Shown piece by piece: positions 58,466 to 64,000 of a stretch of 64,000 nt of DNA. The position numbers and the translations under genes are program-made. Every line of letters begins with the position of its first letter. The first letter of the stretch is position 1. The stretch is taken from positions 60,062 to 124,061 of the forward strand of contig CALABS010000058.1 of NCBI GenBank assembly GCA_937887565.1, given 5' to 3'. The notes under the pieces are model-generated. The model was not told the DNA's origin. It ran no database searches and was given only the letters and a program-made list of their open reading frames with translations. Origin of the DNA: an uncultured Rhodospirillaceae bacterium (GTDB lineage: Bacteria; Pseudomonadota; Alphaproteobacteria; Rhodospirillales; Magnetospirillaceae).

Positions 58466-58912
58466 ATGGCCGAGAGCCATGTGATGTCGGTGCTACGGCA
58501 AAAGCGGGCGTCCGTCGCCGGGGAGATCGTGGCGGCGGAACGACGCATCGGTGAGCTTCGCGCTGCCCTGGTCCATCTGGACGGCTCCATGCGACTGTTC
58601 GCGGGGGAAGATTTCAACCCCGAGGCCATCGCTCCCAAGTTGCCCAGACCGCTACACGCCCTTCCGGCGGTCATTCCGCGTGGCGACCTCATGCGCTCGG
58701 TGCTGGACGCCCTGCGGACTGCCGAGGCGGGCTTGAGCCTTCCCGGAATCGCAACCCGGGTGGCGCCCGCCATAGGCGTTGAGTTGCAGGATAGCCGGGA
58801 GCGCCAGATTCTCAACGAGCGTATCCGCAACGCGCTCTACAGGATAAGGGACAAGGGCGCAGCCGAGAACTACCGGGACGGGGCAATCATCTACTGGCGC
58901 CTGATCGAGTAG
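58466..58912 (+). CDS. hypothetical passenger protein
   Basis: About 148 residues from the ATG at 58466 (ggag 8 nt upstream; an ATG at 58454 is also in frame). An N-terminal coiled-coil-like helix (VAGEIVAAERRIGELRAALV) is followed by a Pro-rich hinge and a winged-helix-like C terminus (LMRSVLDALRTAEAGLSLPG, then NERIRNALYRIRDKG). It ends 1 nt before the convergent transposase stop. Unrecognised, but the layout (coiled coil plus wHTH) recurs in genes beside insertion sequences. Confidence 0.6.
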   Translation: MAESHVMSVLRQKRASVAGEIVAAERRIGELRAALVHLDGSMRLFAGEDFNPEAIAPKLPRPLHALPAVIPRGDLMRSVLDALRTAEAGLSLPGIATRVAPAIGVELQDSRERQILNERIRNALYRIRDKGAAENYRDGAIIYWRLIE

Positions 58913-58913
58913 A

Positions 58914-59897
58914 TCACGTAGCGCTCTTGCTGCGTTGCCAGTAGCCGGACCAATCCACGGAAGCCGGCTGGGCCAGGGCCAGCCCCAGCAGCCGATTAAC
59001 CTGCCCACCATTGGACTGGCGGCGATGATCCTCCCGCCACGCCATTTCAGCGGCATAGCGGCCCAGGTACAGGGCGCCGATGTGGTGGTGCTGGCCCCAT
59101 TCGGCGCGGCGCAGGCGCGAGAAGAAGCTTTCCGCCAGATTGGTGCAGGCGCCGTCGAGGCTGTAGGCCTCCTGATGGTTGATGCGCTTCATTTCGTAGC
59201 GGGCGTGCAGATCGTCCCAGGACGCGGCCTCGTCGGCATGGACGATGGTGCCCTTGGCGACCCGGTTCTTGACCATGCTGACGCCCTCGGCCTCGCTGGT
59301 GAGCGCGAACGGCAGTGTCCGACCCTCGCGCTGACGCAGCACCACCACGCACTTGCGCTTGCCGTTCATGTTCTCGGCCAGGCGCCGGTCAATCCGGTCT
59401 TCTTTGCGGTTGGCCGGGCGAACATGGCCGCCGACATAGCAGCCGTCCACCTCGACGGTGCCGTTCAGCACCATGCCCTTCAATTCCGCCGCCATAGCCT
59501 CACGCAGCTTGTGCGTCAGGACGAAGGCCGTCTTGTACTGGACGCCGAGATCGCGGGCCAGTTGGAGGGATGAAATGCCCTTGGCCGCGTTGATGAAGAT
59601 GACGATGGCCAGGAGGTAATCCCGGATCGTCAGCTTGCGGCTGGCGAAGATCGTGCCGCTGGTGGCGCTGAACTGGTGGCCGCAGCCCTTGCACTTGAAG
59701 ATGGGACGCGAGGTGTACTCGTAGCAGACAAGGCAGCCGCACTCCGGGCAGACAGGATCGCCCTCGGTCGAGGCCCAGCGGATCGACCGGAACATGGTCA
59801 TCGCCTCTTCATTGGTCATCCGCATCACGTCCCGCAATGACAGGCTCCGCGCTTTGGCGCTGAGGAGGAAGTGCTGTCCGTGGGTCTTGCGGGGCAT
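58914..59897 (-). CDS. IS1595 family (ISXO2-like) transposase
   Basis: 327 residues. N-terminal zinc ribbon (CPECGCLVC at 50-58, KCKGCGHQF at 69-77), then the ISXO2-like DDE domain: EVDGCYVGGH with D151, IVHADEAASWDDL and NLAESFFSRLRRAEWGQHH. These are the hallmarks of IS1595-family enzymes. The ATG is preceded by an unusual 10-bp inverted repeat (59906-59934). It is the only transposase within the 4.06-kb element. Confidence 0.9.
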   Translation of the reverse strand: MPRKTHGQHFLLSAKARSLSLRDVMRMTNEEAMTMFRSIRWASTEGDPVCPECGCLVCYEYTSRPIFKCKGCGHQFSATSGTIFASRKLTIRDYLLAIVIFINAAKGISSLQLARDLGVQYKTAFVLTHKLREAMAAELKGMVLNGTVEVDGCYVGGHVRPANRKEDRIDRRLAENMNGKRKCVVVLRQREGRTLPFALTSEAEGVSMVKNRVAKGTIVHADEAASWDDLHARYEMKRINHQEAYSLDGACTNLAESFFSRLRRAEWGQHHHIGALYLGRYAAEMAWREDHRRQSNGGQVNRLLGLALAQPASVDWSGYWQRSKSAT

Positions 59898-59905
59898 GGA
59901 AACAC

Positions 59906-59934
59906 CGTATGCGATGAACTATATATCGCATACG
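59906..59934. promoter_or_regulatory. inverted repeat upstream of the transposase
   Basis: CGTATGCGAT, 9-nt AT-rich spacer, ATCGCATACG, starting 9 nt from the transposase start codon, in the divergent gap before the DUF6471 gene. It is a probable operator or a translation-blocking hairpin limiting transposase. Confidence 0.6.
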
Positions 59935-60010
59935 ATGATACCAGCAACATCACGCTTGTAAAGATAAACTTATCGAATATGGTGATGATTCTCGTCAACA
60001 GGAGGGTTTG

Positions 60011-60238
60011 ATGACGACAGATAACGAGTACGCCGACCGGGTGAAGGGCCTGTTAAAGGCAGAACTGAAACGGAAGCAATTGACGTATGACGAATTATCA
60101 CGGCGCCTTGCCGAAAGGGGCATCAAGGAGACGCCAGAGAATATAGCGAACAAGATCAGCCGAGGTAAGTTTACAGCGGTATTTATGATCCAATGCCTTG
60201 ATGCCGTAGGGTGTCATACATTGCACATTGGCGTATAA
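60011..60238 (+). CDS. DUF6471 small DNA-binding-like protein
   Basis: 75 residues from the ATG at 60011 (aggaggg 4 nt upstream). EYADRVKGLLKAELKRKQLT, YDELSRRLAERGIKE and NKISRGKFTAVFMIQCLDAVG form an XRE-like helix-turn-helix of the DUF6471 family. It is divergent from the transposase and could bind the inverted repeat between them. It is the first of the three passenger genes on this strand. G+C is low. Confidence 0.78.
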   Translation: MTTDNEYADRVKGLLKAELKRKQLTYDELSRRLAERGIKETPENIANKISRGKFTAVFMIQCLDAVGCHTLHIGV

Positions 60239-60327
60239 ATTTTATCGCTTGCGATTATTTGCGTTGTACTTTCACCGTGTGAATGATAGTATTTCTGCAT
60301 CACATCGCAGAAATGGTGAGGCGTGCT

Positions 60328-61065
60328 ATGAGTGGAAAAACAAAGATCGAATGGACGGAGCAGACTTGGAACCCAACAACGGGCTGCACCAAGCTTTCTC
60401 CTGGCTGCAAGTTTTGCTACGCCGAGGTTATGGCTCGTCGATTAACGGCAATGAATACGCCTGGATATGAAAACGGCTTCTCATTGTCTTTGATGGAAGA
60501 TCGGCTTGAGCAGCCGCTATTGCGGAAAAAGCCGACGATGTATTTTGTAAACTCAATGAGCGACCTGTTTCATGATGGCGTTCCAACGTCATTCATCGAC
60601 AAAGTGTTCAATGTAATTGAGCGTACGCCGTGGCATACCTATCAAATTCTTACTAAACGTGCAGAGCGGCTTCCCGCTTATTTTGGGGCGGATAAATTGC
60701 CCGATAATGTGTGGATGGGCGTGTCTGTCGAAAATCGGAAGCATGGCGTTCCGCGGATTGCGGAGTTGCGCAAAGTCAACGCATCCGTTCGCTTCCTCTC
60801 TGTCGAGCCCTTGCTAGAAGACCTCGGCCCCATCGATCTCGCTGATATTCATTGGGTGATCGTAGGCGGAGAATCTGGCCCAAATGCACGCCCAATGCGG
60901 GCCGAATGGGTTGAAACGATCCGTGACCAGTGCGAAAATCAAGGCTCGCTCTTCTTTTTCAAGCAATGGGGCGGCTGGGGCGCTGACGGCGAGCGGCGCC
61001 CGAAGCGATACAATGGCCGTCAATTAAACGGGCGGACCTGGGATGAAATGCCGGCCCCTGGTTGA
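60328..61065 (+). CDS. DUF5131 (phage Gp37/Gp68) three-Cys protein
   Basis: 245 residues from the ATG at 60328 (gtgagg 6 nt upstream). KIEWTEQTWNPTTGC opens the protein, and the three cysteines C20, C27 and C30 (CTKLSPGCKFC) form the motif after which partner TcmP is named. Further blocks are MSDLFHDGVP, YQILTKRAERL, VWMGVSVEN and VIVGGESGPNARPM. The fold is radical-SAM-like; the three Cys could hold an iron-sulfur cluster. Activity is not established. Its gene partner tcmP follows after 45 nt but is frameshifted here. Confidence 0.87.
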   Translation: MSGKTKIEWTEQTWNPTTGCTKLSPGCKFCYAEVMARRLTAMNTPGYENGFSLSLMEDRLEQPLLRKKPTMYFVNSMSDLFHDGVPTSFIDKVFNVIERTPWHTYQILTKRAERLPAYFGADKLPDNVWMGVSVENRKHGVPRIAELRKVNASVRFLSVEPLLEDLGPIDLADIHWVIVGGESGPNARPMRAEWVETIRDQCENQGSLFFFKQWGGWGADGERRPKRYNGRQLNGRTWDEMPAPG

Positions 61066-61110
61066 GGGGGCGTTTGCTCCTCGGCATCAGACATGGATCG
61101 AGAGATCATA

Positions 61111-62360
61111 ATGGTCGAAAAAAAATATGCTTGGGAAGATGGCGCGGAGCTACTGGAGCACACGCGGCGAAAGCACAAGATATTGCGAGAGTACTTTCAC
61201 CAGTACCTATACGTCCGATGCAGATTGCCGCAGCAAACTAAATTTCGCCTTGCTGTCGTCGATGGCTTTTCCGGCGCCGGGCGGTATTCGTGCGGCACCC
61301 CAGGTTCCCCCATTATTTTTTTGGAGGAACTGATGTCAGCGTTCGACCGGATTTCTATCGAACGAAAGAGTCAGGGACTCGCGGACCTCGGTATTGAGTG
61401 CTTGCTCATTTTCAATGATCTCGATCCTGAGGCCGTATCTCTCCTGAAAGGGCACTGCGCTCCGTTGTTAGCGGAAATTCGTGAACAGTGTGGCGGCCTC
61501 CACATTGATATACAGTACATGAACTGCGAGTTTGAGAAGGCGTATAAAGAAATAAAGGAGCGCGTGCGTGCAGGAAGATACCTTAATGTCATATACAACC
61601 TTGATCAATGCGGGCACTCATGGGTTGACCGCCGCACTATCGTAGACATAATGTCATCTACAAAATCTGTCGAAATAATATTTACTTTCTTAATTGAGGC
61701 CCTAATTTCTTATCTGAGCAAAACGGATCAGGACAAGCTTCTGCGGCGTCTAGCGCCATTTGGTATCAATGAAACTAATATAGAGCCGCTTAGTCCAATA
61801 ATGAGCAAAAGAGAGTGGCTTGGCACTGCCGAGCGGCTTGTTTTGAATCATTTCAAAAGTGTGCGCCATTTGTCAGCCCTTTCTCCATTCACAACGAGGA
61901 AGGTTGGCGCTATTGGCTAATCCATTTTGCAGTAAATTATAGGGCGCGCCAAGTTTACAACAATGTTCTACACGAGAACAGTAGTTGTCAGGCTCATTTT
62001 GGTCGCTCTGGCCTTGACATGCTTGCCTACGAGAAAAGCTACGAGGGCGGCGCTCTCTATCTTTTCGATATTACAGGGCGTGCAAAGGCAAGAGATCAAC
62101 TCATATATGACATACCAAGGCTTGTCTCGGATTCCGGGGATGTTATAGGCGTTGGCTCATTCTATGAGCAAATCTATAATACAACGCCGGCACACAGCGA
62201 AGAAATAAACACAGCGATGATTGATAACCCGGATATCGAGGTTATAACGGGTGCGGGAGGCGTCCGCCGCGTTACAAATACAATCAGAATTGATGATTAT
62301 ATTCGAGTAAAGAGCCAGAAAAGCTTCTTCCCTCTATTCTCTCCCCCAAAAGATAAATAG
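61111..62360 (+). pseudogene. tcmP: three-Cys-motif partner protein TcmP, frameshifted
   Basis: The first frame (from the ATG at 61111; an ATG at 61093 is also open) encodes the TcmP start WEDGAELLEHTRRKHKILRE and FRLAVVDGFSGAGRYS, and runs to a stop at 61920. From about 61855 the homologous sequence continues in another frame (FVSPFSIHNEEGWRYW, then YRARQVYNNVLHEN, then HFGRSGLDML) to 62360. One A missing in the AAAA run near 61855 explains the break: adding it gives HFKKCAPFVSPFS. The family is linked to DUF5131 proteins. Sequencing error or programmed slippage are the alternatives to a true mutation. Confidence 0.78.
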
Positions 62361-62412
62361 ATGCCCCCGCCCTTGGTGCGGCGGGTGAGAGCGCTCTCCC
62401 GGTTAGGTGCGT

Positions 62413-62428
62413 TTGCTACATAATGCCG
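62413..62428 (-). repeat. right terminal inverted repeat of the IS1595-type transposon
   Basis: TTGCTACATAATGCCG, the exact complement of 58374-58389. Confidence 0.8.
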
Positions 62429-62536
62429 CAAAAAATCATGGGGCATAGCTCGATCCGCACCACCGAAGGGTATCTCGACTACCTCGCCCCGGAGGAGCAG
62501 CTCGCTGCCTGCTACAACAGCGAGCTGACACAGTAG
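62429..62536 (+). pseudogene. C-terminal tyrosine-integrase remnant (B)
   Basis: Starts abruptly at the transposon end and encodes KIMGHSSIRTTEGYLDYL and a tail ending ACYNSELTQ stop: the His and Tyr of a tyrosine-recombinase C terminus. The rest of the gene is missing. It is related to remnant A at 57580-57742, and the sequence after both stops is also related. Confidence 0.7.
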
Positions 62537-62722
62537 ACGGCACAGTGAGTCAGTCAGGGAAGTGACTGACATCACTACAGAAGTCAGTGTTTTTGGGGAA
62601 GTGTGCGAACACAGCGTTGGCACACTTCCCGCCCAAAACGAACGGTTCGTAGATGGTTGCAGCCCGCTAGAACCGTTCCAAACATGGAGGTAACCCCATG
62701 AAGGTCAAATAAACTTGGCGGA
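62537..62722 (+). repeat. post-integrase stem-loop module, right copy
   Basis: Diverged copy of 57743-57933. Hairpin 62596-62630 (GGGAAGTGTGC / GCACACTTCCC), second stem 62641-62677 (AACGGTTC / GAACCGTT) with the shared loop core GGTTGCAGCCCG, a ggaggt site and a tiny ORF ATG AAG GTC AAA TAA (62698-62712), then TTGGCGG, which is here the 3' end of tRNA-Ser. Confidence 0.65.
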
Positions 62723-62808
62723 GGGAGAGGGATTCGAACCCTCGGTACAGGTTTACCCTGTACGACGGTTTAGCAAACCGTTGGTTTCAGCCACTCACCC
62801 ATCCCTCC
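62716..62808 (-). tRNA. tRNA-Ser (anticodon GCU)
   Basis: A 93-nt tRNA on the minus strand with encoded CCA (62716-62718), acceptor GGAGGGA / TCCCTCC, anticodon loop TTTGCTAAA (anticodon GCT), a long variable arm (GTACAGGGTAAACCTGTAC) typical of serine tRNAs, and T arm GGGTTCGAATCCC. Its 3' end abuts the integrase-remnant module, so it was probably the integration target of that element. Confidence 0.93.
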
Positions 62809-62870
62809 GCGGGACAGCCGGGGAACTCCCGTGGCTGGACGGACGTTTCTAGCGAAGGGGCGGGGCGGCG

Positions 62871-63488
62871 TCAACCGGGAACCGCCATGCCGCGTCGAAC
62901 CGCCGGTCGGGCGGCGATGGCGTCGTGCCAGCGTTGGACGTTGGCGAAGTCGGGCAGCTCGATTCCCTGCCATTCCCAGCGCGTCACCCAGGGAAAGGTC
63001 GCCATGTCGGCGATGGAATAGTCGCCGGCCAGGAACTCCGCCTCGCCGAGCCGGCGGTCCAGCACGCCGTAAAGGCGCGACACCTCGTTGGTGTAGCGGG
63101 CCACGGCGTAGGGGATTTGTTCGGGCGCGAAGCGGCGGAAGTGGTGGGCCTGGCCGAACATCGGGCCGACGCCGCCCATCTGGAACATCAGCCATTGCAG
63201 CACGTCGTAGCGGCCGCGCGGGTCGGCGGGCAGGAAGCGGCCGGTCTTCTCGGCCAGATAGACCAGGATCGCTCCCGATTCGAACACCGCGATGGGGCCG
63301 CCGCCGGGGCCGTCCTCGTCGGTGAGGGCCGGAATCTTGGAATTGGGGTTGATGGCCACGTAGGCGGGCTCGAACTGGTCGCCCTTGCCGATGTCGATGG
63401 GATGGACCCGGTAGGGCAGCCCCACCTCTTCCAGCATGACGGAGACCTTGCGGCCGTTGGGGGTGCCCCAGGTGTAGAGGTCGATCAT
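62871..63488 (-). CDS. glutathione S-transferase, YfcG/YghU-like (nu class)
   Basis: 205 residues. The thioredoxin-like N-terminal domain has YTWGTPNGRKVSVMLEE with the TPNGRK start of nu-class GSTs (T9-P-N), the cis-Pro turn NSKIPAL and the glutathione-contact FESGAILVYLAE. The helical C-terminal domain includes WLMFQMGGVGPMFGQAHHF and YSIADMATFPWV. Nu-class enzymes act mainly as disulfide-bond reductases/peroxidases. The gene is normal in length and composition. Confidence 0.9.
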   Translation of the reverse strand: MIDLYTWGTPNGRKVSVMLEEVGLPYRVHPIDIGKGDQFEPAYVAINPNSKIPALTDEDGPGGGPIAVFESGAILVYLAEKTGRFLPADPRGRYDVLQWLMFQMGGVGPMFGQAHHFRRFAPEQIPYAVARYTNEVSRLYGVLDRRLGEAEFLAGDYSIADMATFPWVTRWEWQGIELPDFANVQRWHDAIAARPAVRRGMAVPG

Positions 63489-63658
63489 GGCGGGCTCCGT
63501 GGCGGTGGCGCGACCCAGGATACGCGGATCGGCCGGGCGATAGAAGATCGCGATACAGCTCGGAATGCGAGCCCAGTCAAATACGAAAGACTAGTAGAGG
63601 TAGTCATTTCCGAAATGATATAAGGCCCGTGCATCAATCATTCCGGGGAGGTGGTACC

Positions 63659-63967
63659 ATGCCAACGATTCCGCAAGCGGCCGTCATCGACCTGACCGCG
63701 CCGCTCGACAGTTGCGAACTGACGGGCCAAAGCGGCCTGTGGCCCGTCCTGCCGCAGAAATTCGGCGGCACGACCCAGGGCTATGCCATCGCCGTCGCCA
63801 CCGCGTCGACCCCCGCCGTGGCGACCTTCTCGTGCGCGCGGACCGGGAAGACGTTGACCGTGACGGTGACGGTCAACACCGCCGACGCCACCAACCCCAC
63901 CGTCACCGTGGACGGCGGCGGCGTGGTCACCGGTGCCGCCACCATGGCGATCGTCACTGCCCCCTGA
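63659..63967 (+). CDS. small hypothetical beta-rich protein
   Basis: 102 residues from the ATG at 63659 (ggggagg 9 nt upstream). Strand-rich and Thr/Ala/Val-rich, with no Cys pair beyond two single Cys residues and no signal peptide (TVTVTVNTADATNPTVTVDG is typical of its second half). Unrecognised; it has the look of a small phage-type or structural beta protein. A 26-bp tandem repeat overlaps its end and runs to the window edge. Confidence 0.55.
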   Translation: MPTIPQAAVIDLTAPLDSCELTGQSGLWPVLPQKFGGTTQGYAIAVATASTPAVATFSCARTGKTLTVTVTVNTADATNPTVTVDGGGVVTGAATMAIVTAP

Positions 63968-63997
63968 CGGGGGCGATCGTCACTGCCCCCTGACGGG
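63946..63997 (+). repeat. 26-bp tandem repeat with hairpins at the window edge
   Basis: Two copies of a 26-bp unit (GGCGATCGTCACTGCCCCCT...), at 63946-63971 and 63972-63997, the first overlapping the end of the small gene. Each unit can fold a GCCCC / GGGGC hairpin. More copies may follow beyond the window. Confidence 0.8.
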
Positions 63998-64000
63998 GGC

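Larger units (their letters stand above)
58374..62428. mobile_element. IS1595-family transposon with passenger genes, 4.06 kb
   Basis: Bounded by perfect 16-bp inverted repeats (CGGCATTATGTAGCAA at 58374 and its complement at 62413). It encloses an IS1595/ISXO2-type transposase plus a hypothetical gene, a DUF6471 protein, a DUF5131 protein and a broken tcmP. The right two thirds are clearly lower in G+C than the surroundings. IS1595-family elements are known to carry passengers. I see no matching 8-bp target duplication: the left flank ends in ggacggaa and the right begins caaaaaat. The left neighbour (mntA remnant) and right neighbour (integrase remnant) are both truncated, so a deletion probably accompanied or followed insertion. 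Confidence 0.78.

Noticed and set aside
58366..62436. 8-bp target-site duplication for the IS1595-type element
   Set aside because: The flanks (ggacggaa and caaaaaat) do not match; I therefore infer a deletion or rearrangement at one side.
57927..62722. TTGGCGG at both ends of the tRNA-Ser region as an attachment repeat
   Set aside because: Only 7 bp match; too short to define att sites, unlike the 46-bp repeat at tRNA-Lys.

Overview
The window is GC-rich (roughly two thirds G+C outside the transferred segments) and densely coded in long operons with 4-nt ATGA/GTGA overlaps. Multihaem cytochromes, a sulfide-dehydrogenase pair, NnrS proteins, and GTTC-N7-GTTC boxes (the LexA site type of alphaproteobacteria) point to an alphaproteobacterium, probably a Magnetospirillum/Rhodospirillales-type organism. 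The genus is inference; no 16S gene is present.

Layout. 0.2-5.1 kb: two small genes, then a nine-haem cytochrome fused to a b-type membrane domain, followed by flavocytochrome c (fccA-fccB), a likely sulfur-electron module. 5.1-10.9 kb: a TetR regulator divergent from an HlyD / double-ATPase-permease fusion / permease efflux operon (YhiI-RbbA-YhhJ type), with a 16-bp palindrome between them. 10.9-20.4 kb: a minus-strand operon (unusual TonB-type receptor, NitT/TauT binding protein, permease, ATPase, two NnrS proteins) divergent from a Crp/Fnr regulator and two GATase-like proteins. 20.5-25.4 kb: a YbhG-F-S-R-type export operon. 25.5 kb: PhnA-family protein.

25,971-43,780 is a genomic island in a tRNA-Lys(CUU) gene: 46 bp of the tRNA 3' half are repeated perfectly at the far end. 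It carries a type I secretion pair, an RTX lysine-acyltransferase, two paralogous membrane proteins, an RTX protein that has lost its C terminus, an ISL3-like transposase, an integrase, a cluster under two LexA-type boxes (a Lon-like AAA+ ATPase; and a protein with a serum amyloid A domain, a small membrane protein, a small hypothetical and a COG3910-type ATPase), and two adjacent PD-(D/E)XK-like nuclease candidates. The SOS-controlled cluster is the best candidate for an undescribed system.

44.0-57.3 kb is ordinary chromosome: TrpB2-type enzyme, AsmA protein, AI-2E permease, an EAL-like protein, gamma-carbonic-anhydrase-like protein, argC, and an LpoB/COG3014/YcfL lipoprotein operon. 57.5-62.7 kb, beside tRNA-Ser(GCU), is a decayed mobile region: a truncated chromosomal gene, two remnants of related integrases followed by matching stem-loop modules and tiny ORFs, an orphan HepT toxin, and a 4.06-kb IS1595-family transposon with 16-bp inverted ends carrying DUF6471, DUF5131 and a frameshifted tcmP. 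The window ends with a glutathione transferase and a small hypothetical gene.
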